A stretch of 54,580 bases of DNA from Sphingobium sp. Ant17 (GCF_000588875.1 NZ_JEMV01000033.1:1-54580); one strand, 5' to 3'. Shown: positions 1 through 8,975, counted from the first letter of the stretch. The notes: a model not told the origin generated them from the letters alone. Translations and numbers: made by a program.

Positions 1-711
1 GCGCGCGCCGAGGCCGCCTTCGCGCGGCAGCAGGTTGCGCGCTATCAGCCGCTGGCGGCGTCTGGCGCAGAGCCAGGCGAGCGATTTGCCCAGCTTCAGA
101 CGCAGGCACGACAGGCAGATGAGCGCGCCAATGCTGCTCAGGCCGGCCTTACCGCAGCAGAAAGGCGCGTTGGCACGCTTGGTGCCCAGGTACGACAGGC
201 GCAATCGCAGGCCGAAGCCGCTCGTGCTCAGCTCTCCGCCGCGCGTGTGAACACCGAATCGACGTTGCTCAAGGCAGCGATCGATGGTCGCGTCGGCGAT
301 CTCGCTGTCCGGGTAGGGCAGTTCGTACAGCCCGGAACGCGCCTGATGACGCTGGTGCCGGTGGAGCGCCTCTTCATCGAGGCCAATTTTAAAGAGACGC
401 AGCTAGGTCTCATGCGAGTCGGCCAGCCCGTCAGTATCGACGTCGACGCGCTCCCCGGGGTCGAGCTGAAAGGGCGGGTTGCCAGCTTCGCACCGGGCAC
501 AGGTGCCCAGTTCTCCGTGCTCCCGCCGCAGAACGCGACCGGCAACTTCACGAAGATCGTTCAGCGCGTGCCCGTCCGTATCGCGATCGATGCGCCGCCC
601 GAAGTCAGGCCCCTTCTGGTTCCCGGAATGTCGGTCGGCATTACTGTCGATACCCGTTCGGCCAAAGGCGACCTGGAGAGAATCCGGCAGGCCGTAAGTC
701 GGAAGCGCTGA
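1..711 (+). CDS. HlyD/EmrA-type periplasmic adaptor of a drug efflux pump (5' end outside window)
   Basis: The reading frame is open from base 1, so the N-terminal membrane anchor and first lipoyl half lie outside the window. Residues encoded before about base 250 are Ala/Gln/Arg/Glu rich with heptad-like spacing, fitting the alpha-helical hairpin of membrane-fusion proteins. From about 247 the second lipoyl half and beta-barrel follow (AAIDGRVGDLAVRVGQFV, then LFIEANFKETQL), typical of EmrA/HlyD proteins. Such adaptors link an inner-membrane pump to an outer-membrane channel across the periplasm. The stop lies two bases before the start of the MFS pump gene, and a NodT-type channel gene follows, so the three form one operon. 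Family is clear; the exported substrate is unknown. Confidence 0.88.
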   Translation, partial: ARAEAAFARQQVARYQPLAASGAEPGERFAQLQTQARQADERANAAQAGLTAAERRVGTLGAQVRQAQSQAEAARAQLSAARVNTESTLLKAAIDGRVGDLAVRVGQFVQPGTRLMTLVPVERLFIEANFKETQLGLMRVGQPVSIDVDALPGVELKGRVASFAPGTGAQFSVLPPQNATGNFTKIVQRVPVRIAIDAPPEVRPLLVPGMSVGITVDTRSAKGDLERIRQAVSRKR

Positions 712-713
712 GC

Positions 714-2270
714 GTGGCGACGGTTGCTGCATCTCCGGGGACGTTACGCGCCGAGCGAGCCGACTCGACGGCCTGGATCGCGGTCGCGGCCGGCGCGCTG
801 GGCGCGCTGCTCGCGACGCTCGACATCTCGATCGTCAACTCGGCGCTGCCGACTATCCAAGGGGAGATCGGAGCGACCGGCACGGAAGGAACGTGGATCG
901 CCACGGCTTTTCTCGTTGCCGAGATCATCATCATACCGCTGAGCGCGTGGCTGGAACGGCTTTTGGGGTTGAGGACACTTCTCCTCATCTCGGTGACCTC
1001 TTTTACAGGATTCTCGGTCCTGTGCGGCACCGCTACGGATCTGATGACAATGATCGTCGGAAGGGCGGGTCAGGGGTTCACGGGCGGCGTGCTCATCCCG
1101 ACAGCGATGACGATCGTCGCAAAGCGCCTCCCGCCATCGCAACAGCCGATCGGCATGGCCCTTTTTGGAATGACCGTCATCCTGGGTCCGGTTCTTGGCC
1201 CCCTGCTCGGAGGCTGGCTCACGGAAAATCTGAGCTGGCATTATGCCTTCTTCGTCAACGTGCCGGTCTGCGGTCTGCTCTTGCTGCTGCTGCTTCTCGG
1301 CCTGCCGCACGAGAAAACGAACTGGGTCTATTTCCGCGAGGCGGACTGGTTCGGGATCGTCGGCATGATCCTCGGCCTGGGAGGACTGACGGTCGTGCTT
1401 GAGGAAGGGCACCGTGAAGAATGGTTTGAATCGACGTACATCGTCCGGCTGACGATCATGACCCTGATTGGGTTTGTCATGTTGGGTATCGGACAATTCA
1501 GGGCCGCCAAGCCTGTGCTTAAGCTGCGGATCGTGATGAATCGACAATTCGGCAGCGTCGTCGTCATGGCGCTGGCGCTGGGCATGGTGATGTACGGCTC
1601 GACCTTCGTCATCCCGCAATTCCTCGCGCTGATCGCTGACTATAACGCCCTTGAGACGGGTCAGGTGATTTTCCTCATGGGTGTGCCTGCCTTCTTGCTG
1701 ATGCCCGTCATCCCGCTGCTTATCCGCGTCGTCGATATCAGGCTCGCCGTCGGCACAGGCCTTGCGCTCATGGCCGCCAGCTGCCTCGTCAACACCAGCC
1801 TCACCGCGGAATCTGCCGGAGAAGCCTTTACCGCCGGACAGTTACTGCGTGGTGTCGGCATGATCCTCACCATGCTGTTCCTGAACCAGGCCACTATCGC
1901 TTCGGTCAGCAAGGAGGATGCCGGTGATGCATCAGGCATCTTCAATGCCGCACGAAATCTCGGCGGGTCGTTCGCTTTGGCCGCCCTGGCCTCCTTTCAG
2001 GACCAGCGAATGTCGCTCCATAGCCGGCGGATGGAAGAGACCCTTTGGGCAAACGACCCAAGTTTGCAGGATTATCTCGCCGGCATGGCCAGGACGTTCG
2101 GCCAGATGGACGCCGCCCTTCAGTCGCTTGCCGGGACCGTTCAGCAGCAGGCCTTCATCATGACGTACAATGACATTTTCCTGGCGATGGCGCTTGCGAC
2201 ACTGGCCACGCTTCCACTCGTTTTGTTCCTGCGCCCGCTGCCCAAAGGGCAGTCCATGGCGATGCATTGA
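714..2270 (+). CDS. DHA2-family (EmrB-type) MFS multidrug efflux transporter
   Basis: A 518-residue protein with a GTG start two bases after the adaptor stop; GGAAG at 701-705 could serve as ribosome-binding site. It has about 14 hydrophobic segments, as expected for 14-TM DHA2 drug/H+ antiporters. Family features seen are the helix-1 stretch LLATLDISIVNSALPTIQ, the motif-A-like loop after helix 2 and the motif-C-like G/P-rich segment MTVILGPVLGPLLGGWL. It would use the proton gradient to expel amphiphilic compounds through the adjacent adaptor and outer-membrane factor. The substrate cannot be told from sequence. The next gene starts seven bases after its stop. Confidence 0.93.
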   Translation: MATVAASPGTLRAERADSTAWIAVAAGALGALLATLDISIVNSALPTIQGEIGATGTEGTWIATAFLVAEIIIIPLSAWLERLLGLRTLLLISVTSFTGFSVLCGTATDLMTMIVGRAGQGFTGGVLIPTAMTIVAKRLPPSQQPIGMALFGMTVILGPVLGPLLGGWLTENLSWHYAFFVNVPVCGLLLLLLLLGLPHEKTNWVYFREADWFGIVGMILGLGGLTVVLEEGHREEWFESTYIVRLTIMTLIGFVMLGIGQFRAAKPVLKLRIVMNRQFGSVVVMALALGMVMYGSTFVIPQFLALIADYNALETGQVIFLMGVPAFLLMPVIPLLIRVVDIRLAVGTGLALMAASCLVNTSLTAESAGEAFTAGQLLRGVGMILTMLFLNQATIASVSKEDAGDASGIFNAARNLGGSFALAALASFQDQRMSLHSRRMEETLWANDPSLQDYLAGMARTFGQMDAALQSLAGTVQQQAFIMTYNDIFLAMALATLATLPLVLFLRPLPKGQSMAMH

Positions 2271-2277
2271 GGCTGCG

Positions 2278-3777
2278 ATGACAAACTTCAGAGGTCTCGT
2301 TCTCGCCCCCTTGCTGCTCGGCGGATGTGTCGTTGGCCCGGACTACGCCGGACCGCCGGGGTTGGGTCGCGCCGCCCCCCAATCCAAGTTCGTGCGCCAG
2401 ACCGCGAGTACGAGCACCATTGACCCCGCAGTTGCTGAGTGGTGGACGGCCCTTCAAGATCCGGTCCTGAACGAGCTTGAGCGACGCGCACTTGCAGCGA
2501 ATCCGTCGATCGATGTCGCCCAGGCGCGACTCCGTCAGGCGCGTGCATCCGTGCGCCAGGAGCGCGCTAACCGCTTTCCGAAAGCTGGGGCACAAGCGAC
2601 CGGAATCTTCGCCGACCTTCCCGGGATCGATCTGCAGTCGGCTCAGGGGAACGGCGCAACGCCCCCTTCCCAGGACGCGGATTCCTCTCTCCAGTTTTTC
2701 AATCTCGGCCTGAACGCAAATTGGGAAATCGATCTTGCAGGAGGCCAGATCCGAAAAATAGAATCCGCTAACGCACTAGCCGCAGCGGCTTCCTACAACG
2801 CGGCAGATGCACACGTTCAACTCACAGCCGACGTTGCGCAAAGTTATACGAATCTGCGGGACCGGCAGCAGCGCGCCGCTGCACTTCGTGGGGGGCTGGA
2901 CCTGCAGAAGCAGCAGCTAGGCCTCGCTCGGCAACGCTTTCAGCAGGGCACGGTGCCGGCCTTTGCCATTGGTCAGGCGAACCGCGCCATTCAGGCTACC
3001 AACGGCGATCTCGCTACGGCTGAGGCGGAGATCGGAATTTATCTCAATGCGCTCGCCGTGCTTGCAGGGGAGGCGCCAGGGAGGCTCGATTCCTTGCTGG
3101 CTGTCCCGCGTGACGTCCCCTTGCCGCCACAGGTCGTCGCCATCGGCGATCCCGCCTCTCTCCTTCGCCGTCGACCCGACATACGCGCCGCCGAGCGCAA
3201 TCTGGCGGCCACGACCGCCCGGATTGGCGTCGCTGAAGCAGCGCGTTTTCCCAAGATCAGCTTTATGGGGATCCTAGGCATCGGCGGAACGTCTGTCGGA
3301 GACCTGGTCGATCTGGGAAATATCTCCAACATTGCCGTGCCCCAGCTACAATGGGGGTTGCTCGATTTTGGACGAACTTCGGCCCAGATAACGCAAGCGC
3401 GCGCTGGACGAGACGAAGCTGAGGCACAGTATCGACAGGTCGTTCTAGGTGCGTTCCAGGACGCCGAGAATTCGCTCGCGCGCTTTGCACAGCAACGTCG
3501 CAATGTGGCAGCGCTCGCCGAGATCAAGCGATCGGCCGATGAGTCAGACATTTTGACACAACAACGCTTCCAGCGACAGGTGATTTCCCGCAGTGACGCA
3601 CTTGAGTCCGGTCGTCAGAAAGTGCTTGCTGCATCAAACCTTCAAAGTGCTGTTGCGGCTCTTACGGCAAGTTATGTCGCCATTCAAAAGTCGCTAGGGC
3701 TTGGGTGGGGGGAACCCACCGATTCAAGCCTGGGTTCTACTCCCTTGAATACTTCTGAAATAATTTCGAAAAACTGA
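2278..3777 (+). CDS. NodT/OprM-family outer-membrane efflux lipoprotein
   Basis: The 499-residue frame begins at ATG 2278, chosen because it gives a short lipoprotein signal (VLAPLLLGGC) and the family opening CVVGPDY; the frame stays open further upstream, inside the MFS gene, but that part is not lipoprotein-like. The body contains two outer-membrane-efflux repeats with long amphipathic helices (AQARLRQARASVRQERANRF; RRRPDIRAAERNLAA is a family signature). It would form the trimeric TolC-like channel that completes the pump encoded just upstream. A terminator-like hairpin follows about 70 bases downstream, so the operon probably ends here. Confidence 0.94.
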   Translation: MTNFRGLVLAPLLLGGCVVGPDYAGPPGLGRAAPQSKFVRQTASTSTIDPAVAEWWTALQDPVLNELERRALAANPSIDVAQARLRQARASVRQERANRFPKAGAQATGIFADLPGIDLQSAQGNGATPPSQDADSSLQFFNLGLNANWEIDLAGGQIRKIESANALAAAASYNAADAHVQLTADVAQSYTNLRDRQQRAAALRGGLDLQKQQLGLARQRFQQGTVPAFAIGQANRAIQATNGDLATAEAEIGIYLNALAVLAGEAPGRLDSLLAVPRDVPLPPQVVAIGDPASLLRRRPDIRAAERNLAATTARIGVAEAARFPKISFMGILGIGGTSVGDLVDLGNISNIAVPQLQWGLLDFGRTSAQITQARAGRDEAEAQYRQVVLGAFQDAENSLARFAQQRRNVAALAEIKRSADESDILTQQRFQRQVISRSDALESGRQKVLAASNLQSAVAALTASYVAIQKSLGLGWGEPTDSSLGSTPLNTSEIISKN

Positions 3778-3845
3778 TGGTAATCGCTTAGTACAAGATG
3801 GTTATTATTATTGACTACCCAAATTAACTTAATACGGTTGTGCAC

Positions 3846-3881
3846 AAAGCCTCGCCGCTGTTGAAGTATCATTGAGGCTTT
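3846..3881 (+). terminator. Terminator-like hairpin after the efflux operon
   Basis: AAAGCCTC (3846-3853) pairs exactly with GAGGCTTT (3874-3881) across a 20-base loop, and the right arm runs into TTTTC. It lies downstream of the efflux operon and just before the IS630 element. The loop is long, so its efficiency is uncertain. Confidence 0.5.
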
Positions 3882-3900
3882 TCTCCAAGATGTGATATCA

Positions 3901-4996
3901 TCAATAGTTCATACCCAAGCGGATCGAATCTAACACTTGGTGCCCGCGCCTGACGGCGGCGATGATTTTATCAGGATCGGCGGTCCAGACGAAGGGTTTT
4001 GGGCTCTCGTTGTGCTCGGCGAGGAAGCGGTTGATGGCGGCCTGAAGATCGACGAGCGAGTGGAATACGCCTCGTTTGAGGCGTCGTGAGCCTGGCGAAG
4101 AAGCCCTCGACGGCGTTGAGCCACGAACAGGACGTTGGCGTAAAGTGGAAGGTGAAGCGCGGGTGCCGCTCGAGCCACTCGCGGACCTTGGGGTGCTTGT
4201 GGGCGGCATAGTTGTCGAGGATCACGTGGATCGCCTTACCGGCGGGGACTTGCGCCTCGATCAGATTGAGAAAGCGGATGAATTCCTGGTGCCGATGCCG
4301 ATGCCGCTGCATGTTGCGGCCGATCACGGTCCCGTCGAGTATGTTGAGCGCCGCGAACAGCGTGGTGGTGCCGTTGCGCTTGTAATCATGGGTCATGGTG
4401 CCGGCTCGCCCCTTCTTGAGCGGCAGGCCGGGCTGGGATCGGTCGAGGGCCTGGATCTGGCTCTTCTCGTCGAACGACAGGACGATCGCGTGGGCGGGTG
4501 GCGCGATATAAAGGCCGACAACGTCGCGCAGCTTGTCGATGAACTCGGGATCATTGGAAAGCTTGAACTGCCGAACGCGGTGAGGCTGCAGGCCATGGGC
4601 GCGCCAGATCCGGTGAACCGAACTGGCGCTGATCCCCGCTTCGCGGGCCATCAGCGCGGCCGTCCAATGGGTCGTCTCACCCGGCGGTTCCTCACGCGTC
4701 CCGGTGGCAACCCAAACGAGCACCTCCGGGGTCAGCGGAGGGATGCGCGAAGGGCGGGTCTTGTCACGCAACAGACCTTCAACCCCTTCCTGCATGAACC
4801 GCTCCTGCCAGCGCCACACGCACGTCTTGGACGTGTCCGTCCGGCGCATGATCTCGCTGGTGCCGACCCCATCGGCGCTCAGAAGAACGATCTCGGCACG
4901 CCAGACGTGCTTCTGAGGGGCGTTACGATCCTTGCAGATCCGTTCGAGACGTTCGCGGTCCGCGGACGTGAGGTCGATGACGATACCACTGCGCAT
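3901..4996 (-). pseudogene. IS630-family transposase, frameshifted near its C-terminus
   Basis: The protein starts MRSGIVIDLTSADRERLERI, followed by helix-turn-helix domains (about residues 1-130) and a DDE catalytic core. All three catalytic positions can be seen in the first frame: Asp in LSFDEKSQIQALDR, Asp in VILDNYAAHK and Glu in WLNAVEGFFARLT. Directly after that Glu the frame is lost near 4080; the expected tail (RLKRGVFHSLVDLQAAINRF to LDSIRLGMNY) continues in another frame to a TGA at 3901-3903 that lies outside the inferred IS end. The offset equals one extra base or two missing bases. Some IS630 relatives use programmed frameshifting, so activity cannot be excluded; a simple indel is equally possible. 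Confidence 0.85.
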
Positions 4997-5037
4997 GCCC
5001 GCTGACTCGCACGGCCGCAGCCGACTGGGAATCCCTA
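3905..5037 (-). mobile_element. IS630-family insertion sequence (about 1.13 kb)
   Basis: Boundaries are inferred. TA dinucleotides at 3905-3906 and 5036-5037 flank the transposase, matching the TA target duplication of IS630 elements. Just inside are imperfect inverted ends: GTTCATACCCAAGCGG on the left against GGGATTCCCAGTCGG read inward from the right. The length fits the family. The left end lies just beyond the efflux-operon terminator, so no gene appears interrupted on that side. Confidence 0.7.
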
Positions 5038-5360
5038 ATCGGACTCAACCGTCAGGCGAGAACCACTAGTCCGCCCTGGTGAGGACCGCGCAAGCGAATT
5101 ACCGTACTGATCATTGCGATCAGACCATCGGGGCGACCTTCATCGCTGGCTCTCTAGCGATCCACTCGGAGTTACCCGAGCGTTACCCGAGAATCTACCA
5201 AATCCCAACTCGCCTCGTCGGCCAAGGTTCTAAGTGATTATTTTCACTGTATAACCTTGGAGCTGCGAAGGGAATCATTCGTTACCGTCGTTTTTCAAGG
5301 CGCGCGTTTGAGGTCGGAGGCCGACGTCTGGCCCTCCGCCTTGACCGACGGCGGACTTAG
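5038..5360. other. Non-coding spacer between the two insertion sequences
   Basis: About 320 bases with no convincing reading frame on either strand. The only structure noticed is the nested inverted repeat at 5222-5260. The N-terminal part of the lactate dehydrogenase-type gene whose C-terminus lies beyond the IS1380 element is not present here, so this is not simply the left half of a gene split by that IS. Confidence 0.6.
5222..5260. repeat. Nested inverted repeat (39 bases)
   Basis: Outer arms CCAAGGTT (5222-5229) and AACCTTGG (5253-5260) are perfect complements. Inner arms AGTGA (5233-5237) and TCACT (5244-5248) are also perfect, with TTATTT in the loop. The segment is AT-rich compared with its surroundings. 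It could be an operator, a recombination site or a hairpin; no adjacent gene decides which. Confidence 0.6.
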
Positions 5361-6987
5361 CCCGTCCTATTCAGTGGTGGCCTGAGGGCAGTGGCGCTGG
5401 GGGGCTGGCTTGAGGCGAAGACGCGGCTGGCCGAGGCGCCTTTTGCATCGCGTGTTGAGGGTGGTTTGCGGGGTTGAAGGACAGGGTTTGTTCAGCGGCG
5501 CCTGCCGCGTTGTTCAGGGTCCGGCGGCGCGCAGGGTGAGCGAGATGGATCGGAAGAGGGCGGCATCGGGGCAACCGGTCGCAAACGCGACACGGATGCG
5601 GCTGGCGGTTTCCACGATCCGTGCGGCGACCTTGAGCAGGCGCAGACGGATGGTGGCGAACTCGGCAGTTCGCAGCGCGGCGGTCGCTGGCATGGCGTTG
5701 CGGACCGCCCACATCAGCCAGTAGGCAGCGGTGTGGAGGATTAGCCGCATCTGGTTGGCGTTGGCCGAACGGCAGGAGGTGCGGTCGCTTTTGAGCTGGC
5801 TTTTGTGCAGCTTGATCAGATTCTCCGCCTGGCCGCGGGCGCAGTAGAGCGTGTCGTAAATCCATTCGGCGCTGCCCTCGGCGAGCGAGGTGACGACGAA
5901 GCGGACATCAAGGCCGAGCGCGCTCGCTTCGATACGGGCCGCCACCCGGCGCTTGCACGTGCCCCAGCTTTTCGCGGCATAGCGGATCTCGGCATAGCGG
6001 CGCAGCTCGACAAGCTGGCGCGTTGCGCGATCGGTGGCGCAGGCATCGCTCTGGGTCACGATGACCGGATTGGCGTGAAGAGCAGCGTTTCCAGCCAGGC
6101 CAAAGACATAGTCGATGCCGTTCGCTTCGCACCACGCCATCGGCTCGGGTCGGCCGTAATGGCTATCGCCGCGCAGCGTGATCCGGGTGTCGGGCCAATG
6201 GCGGCGGATATGCCGCACGAGCCGCCGGAGATGGCCGGCGACCTCGGTGCCGGAGGGCGTTTTGCCAGTCCGCAGCAGCATCGCCACCGGACGCCCGGTC
6301 GCGGTATCGTAGACGTGGATCGGCAGGAAGCAGCGCTCCGCGTGATGACCGTTCCAGAACGACAGCTGCTGCATGCCGTGAACGACATCGACCGTGTCGT
6401 CGATGTCGAGCGTGACCGCCACAGGCGGCGTCGGATAGCTCGCGCAGTAGATGTCGATGAGTGTCCCGGTCAGCCGGACCAGCTCGCGCGTGGTCGGCGC
6501 GTTCTCCCAACGGCTCATCGTCGGTTGGCTCGCCAGCCCGACCGGACCGTCGGGTCGCTTGCCGAGCGCCAGTTTGAACCCGGGGTCGTGGCGCAGCGTG
6601 TCGAGGTCGTCGGCATCCTCGTAGCCGCAGGCGATCGCCAATATGCGCGCGCGCAAAATATCATCGAGATCATGGGTGACGCGGCTCTGGTCGCGAGGAT
6701 CGGCGATGCACGCGGCAAGCCGCCCGGCAATCCCCATACGTCGCTCAGCCTGAGCGAGTAACAGCACGCCACCGTCCGACGTCAGCCTGCCGCCATCGAA
6801 GGCGGCCGTGACTTTGCGGCCATGAACCGCTGGGAATGCGAAAGAGAGTACGCTATTGTCTGCCATGGCGGTCGTGGCACTTTCTGTCCGGCTTGAGGAT
6901 TGGTCTCAGCAACCCTTCTCTAAACCAAATCAGATAGTTACGCTACGATCGCCAACCCAAAACCGTGCCCCCGGTGCATAAGACGGG
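5361..6987 (-). mobile_element. IS1380-family insertion sequence (about 1.63 kb)
   Basis: The left end reads CCCGTCCTATTCA (from 5361) and the inward-read right end CCCGTCTTATGCA (from 6987), an 11-of-13 match. The flanks TTAG (5357-5360) and CTAG (6988-6991) are a near-match to the 4-base target duplication expected for IS1380. The repeat can also be extended outward by TAG on both sides, so the exact edge may shift by three bases. A single intact transposase fills the element. Confidence 0.82.
5514..6866 (-). CDS. IS1380-family transposase
   Basis: An uninterrupted 450-residue protein beginning MADNSVLSFAFPAVHGRK, close to the usual length for the family. Recognisable features are the N-terminal FDGGRLTSDGGVLLLAQAER segment, the first acidic motif VTLDIDDTVDVVHG, a second block ITLRGDSHYG and the late block YDTLYCARGQAENLIKLHK that carries the catalytic Glu. 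It would carry out cut-and-paste transposition of the surrounding element. The coding region is complete and both terminal repeats are visible, so the element may be functional. Confidence 0.95.
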   Translation of the reverse strand: MADNSVLSFAFPAVHGRKVTAAFDGGRLTSDGGVLLLAQAERRMGIAGRLAACIADPRDQSRVTHDLDDILRARILAIACGYEDADDLDTLRHDPGFKLALGKRPDGPVGLASQPTMSRWENAPTTRELVRLTGTLIDIYCASYPTPPVAVTLDIDDTVDVVHGMQQLSFWNGHHAERCFLPIHVYDTATGRPVAMLLRTGKTPSGTEVAGHLRRLVRHIRRHWPDTRITLRGDSHYGRPEPMAWCEANGIDYVFGLAGNAALHANPVIVTQSDACATDRATRQLVELRRYAEIRYAAKSWGTCKRRVAARIEASALGLDVRFVVTSLAEGSAEWIYDTLYCARGQAENLIKLHKSQLKSDRTSCRSANANQMRLILHTAAYWLMWAVRNAMPATAALRTAEFATIRLRLLKVAARIVETASRIRVAFATGCPDAALFRSISLTLRAAGP

Positions 6988-6990
6988 CTA

Positions 6991-7227
6991 GGGCTCGACG
7001 TCTACGAGGAGGAGGACGGGCTCTTCTTCGAGAACCTGTCGCAAGACATGATCCAGGACGATATTTTCGCGCGCCTGCTGACATTCCCCAACGTTCTCGT
7101 CACCGGGCACCAGGGCTTCTTCACGGGCGAGGCTCTGACTGCGATTGCGGCGGCGACGATTGAGAACCTTTCCAGCTTCGAGGGGACAGGCGTCGCTGCG
7201 CACCAGATTGCGCCGGTTCGCAGCTGA
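6991..7227 (+). pseudogene. ldhA: C-terminal fragment of a D-lactate dehydrogenase-type 2-hydroxyacid dehydrogenase
   Basis: Directly outside the IS1380 right end an open frame encodes 78 residues with no start codon: [18 protein letters not shown], then [20 protein letters not shown] and [18 protein letters not shown], ending at TGA 7225-7227. This closely follows the last quarter of fermentative D-lactate dehydrogenases (E. coli LdhA ends with a very similar block), including the His of TGHQ, the catalytic general acid position in this family. The NAD-binding core is missing and is not on the other side of the IS, so this is a remnant left by an IS-associated deletion or rearrangement. Confidence 0.85.
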
Positions 7228-7345
7228 TATCGATCTGTCCCGCGACGCTCGCCGGACCCGTAACCTGCGCGATGTTCCGATCCGGTCAATTACGCATAGG
7301 CGCACAGCTGGCGAACGATCATCCTGCGTCCAACAACGGAGAAGC

Positions 7346-7678
7346 ATGATGCGCACGATCCTGACAAGTATAGCGCTCCTCGCGCTCTGCGCCTGCGATG
7401 CGGCCGAAAAAAATGTAACAGAGCCGAGGGAAGTAGCCGGAAATGTGACCAATTATGTCGCAGAGGTCGTGGCTCTACCCGAACGTCAGCGGAATGCGGT
7501 CTTCTTCCGCGCGATCCGGGACGCGGGTCTGCCGTGCCAGAATGTGACCGGCGCCGAGCAGATCGCGACTGGCGAAAAGGCGCCGATGTGGCGCGCTCAA
7601 TGCGAGGACGGCGTCGCGCACCTCATCCAGGTTCTGCCGGACGGGACCGCCAACGTCGTCAGCCGGGCGACCCCGTAG
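7346..7678 (+). CDS. Small predicted lipoprotein of unknown function
   Basis: A 110-residue protein opening with two consecutive ATG codons (7346 and 7349); GGAG at 7339-7342 is better spaced for the second. The N-terminus MMRTILTSIALLALCACD is a short lipoprotein signal with the lipobox LCAC, so the mature protein should be anchored by Cys18 or Cys19. The rest is soluble, with two further Cys (LPCQN and AQCED). No family was recognised. It sits between the ldhA remnant and the aldolase gene, whose start lies 69 bases after its stop. Confidence 0.7.
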   Translation: MMRTILTSIALLALCACDAAEKNVTEPREVAGNVTNYVAEVVALPERQRNAVFFRAIRDAGLPCQNVTGAEQIATGEKAPMWRAQCEDGVAHLIQVLPDGTANVVSRATP

Positions 7679-7746
7679 GTGACCGCGCCGTACGCAGATC
7701 ACGAGAGCGCCAGGACGGACGCCGGCGGCCGGCGCTGGAGGGTGCG

Positions 7747-8742
7747 GTGATCACAGCCAGTGTCACGGATACGCAAGACGGCGACGACCTCCCCGAGCCG
7801 GATATTCAGCGTGAACACCCTGTGCGGATGCATATTTCCGACACGGTCCACAAGATCCTCGCGCGCTACGAAGGAGAGTCGGCCGAGATCAAGCTGAACC
7901 TGGCGCGCATTCTCATGCATGGCCGGGTAGGAGGCAGCGGCCGTCTGATCATCCTTCCCGTCGACCAGGGGATCGAGCACGGCCCGGCGCGAAGCTTTGC
8001 CGCCAATCCAGCCGCCTACGATCCCCACTACCATTTTCGGCTCGCGATCGATGCGGGCCTGTCTGCCTTTGCAGCACCGGCCGGCATGCTCGCGGCCGGG
8101 GCTGACTCGTTCGCCGGACAGATCCCCACGATCCTCAAGCTGAACGCCGCCAACAGCCTCACGGTGATCAAGGATCAAGCGGTCGTCGCGACCGTGGACG
8201 ACGCGGTGCGCCTCAACTGCGCCGCTGTAGGATTCACGCTCTACCCTGGTTCGGATGCCTTTATCGACCAGGCCGAGGAGTTGCGCATCGTGGGCCAGGA
8301 GGCCCGCGCCGCCGGCCTTCCATTGCTTGTCTGGTCCTATCCGCGTGGCGGGCTGATTTCCGAACAGGGCGAGACCGCGCTCGATATCATCGCCTATGCC
8401 GCACACATCGCTGTCGCGCTGGGCGCCCATATCGTGAAGGTGAAGCTGCCCAGCGAGCATATCGAACAGGACGCCGCCAGGCCTGCCTATGCCGACCGGC
8501 AATGGTCCGACCCGGTCGAGAGGATAAGGCACGTCGTCCAGGCCGCTTTTTCCGGGCGTCGCCTCGTGCTCTTCTCGGGAGGCGCGGCTAGGGACGCAGA
8601 GTCGCTGTATCGGGACGCCCGCGCGATACGTGATGGCGGCGGCAGCGGCTCGATCATCGGCCGCAACAGCTTCCAGCGGCCTCGCTCCGAGGCTCTGGCG
8701 ATGCTGGACGAGGTCGTGCGAATCTATTCCGGCACAGGCTGA
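7747..8742 (+). CDS. Class I fructose-bisphosphate aldolase (FbaB/DhnA type)
   Basis: About 331 residues from the GTG at 7747, chosen because it is preceded by GGAGGG; ATG 7831 (MHISDTVHKILARYEGESAE) is an alternative. The protein resembles archaeal-type class I aldolases such as E. coli FbaB: SGRLIILPVDQGIEHGPARS near the N-terminus, the Schiff-base strand GAHIVKVKLP, and the phosphate-binding loops LFSGGAARD and GGGSGSIIGRNSFQRP. It interconverts fructose 1,6-bisphosphate with glyceraldehyde 3-phosphate and dihydroxyacetone phosphate through a lysine Schiff base, without a metal. A PfkB-type kinase gene is nearby on the opposite strand, which suggests a sugar-phosphate bypass module. Two residues just past the stop begin a small Pro-rich reading frame. 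Confidence 0.92.
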   Translation: MITASVTDTQDGDDLPEPDIQREHPVRMHISDTVHKILARYEGESAEIKLNLARILMHGRVGGSGRLIILPVDQGIEHGPARSFAANPAAYDPHYHFRLAIDAGLSAFAAPAGMLAAGADSFAGQIPTILKLNAANSLTVIKDQAVVATVDDAVRLNCAAVGFTLYPGSDAFIDQAEELRIVGQEARAAGLPLLVWSYPRGGLISEQGETALDIIAYAAHIAVALGAHIVKVKLPSEHIEQDAARPAYADRQWSDPVERIRHVVQAAFSGRRLVLFSGGAARDAESLYRDARAIRDGGGSGSIIGRNSFQRPRSEALAMLDEVVRIYSGTG

Positions 8743-8807
8743 TGGCCCCCGGCACTTCTGACCCCAATCCCGAGTTGCGGGCAAAGATCGAAATGAGGAG
8801 AAACAGC

Positions 8808-8975
8808 ATGGCGACCCAGCCGGAATTCCCGCCGCCAGACACCATCGAACCCCAGTCGCCACCGGAGGCTCCGCCTGGCCCCGGTCCGGCGGAAAATCCT
8901 TTTTCCGAGCCGCCGGAGATCATTCCAGACGTTCCCGACCAGGATTATCCGGGCCGAGAGAACGACCCGGCGTAA
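8808..8975 (+). CDS. Small proline-rich protein of unknown function
   Basis: A 55-residue protein starting MATQPEFPPPDTIEPQSPPE. ATG 8808 was chosen for its ideally placed GAGGAG (8795-8800); an earlier ATG at 8742 overlapping the aldolase stop would add 22 residues and allow translational coupling. The composition is Pro/Glu/Asp rich with no hydrophobic segment, so it is probably disordered and acidic. Similar short Pro-rich proteins occur in sphingomonads, but no function is known to me. Confidence 0.6.
   Translation: MATQPEFPPPDTIEPQSPPEAPPGPGPAENPFSEPPEIIPDVPDQDYPGRENDPA

Noticed and set aside
744..1619. A 291-residue minus-strand frame opposite the MFS pump
   Set aside because: Antisense to a conserved transporter; its His/Asp/Arg-rich composition is typical of a shadow of membrane-protein codons.
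4076..5005. A 309-residue plus-strand frame opposite the IS630 transposase
   Set aside because: It mirrors the transposase coding region and has no family features.
5222..5260. A dif/XerCD-like recombination site
   Set aside because: The dyad does not show the 11-6-11 arrangement or the TTATGTTAAAT-type half-site.
5805..6761. A 318-residue plus-strand frame opposite the IS1380 transposase
   Set aside because: Antisense to a clear transposase; composition is that of a reverse-frame shadow.
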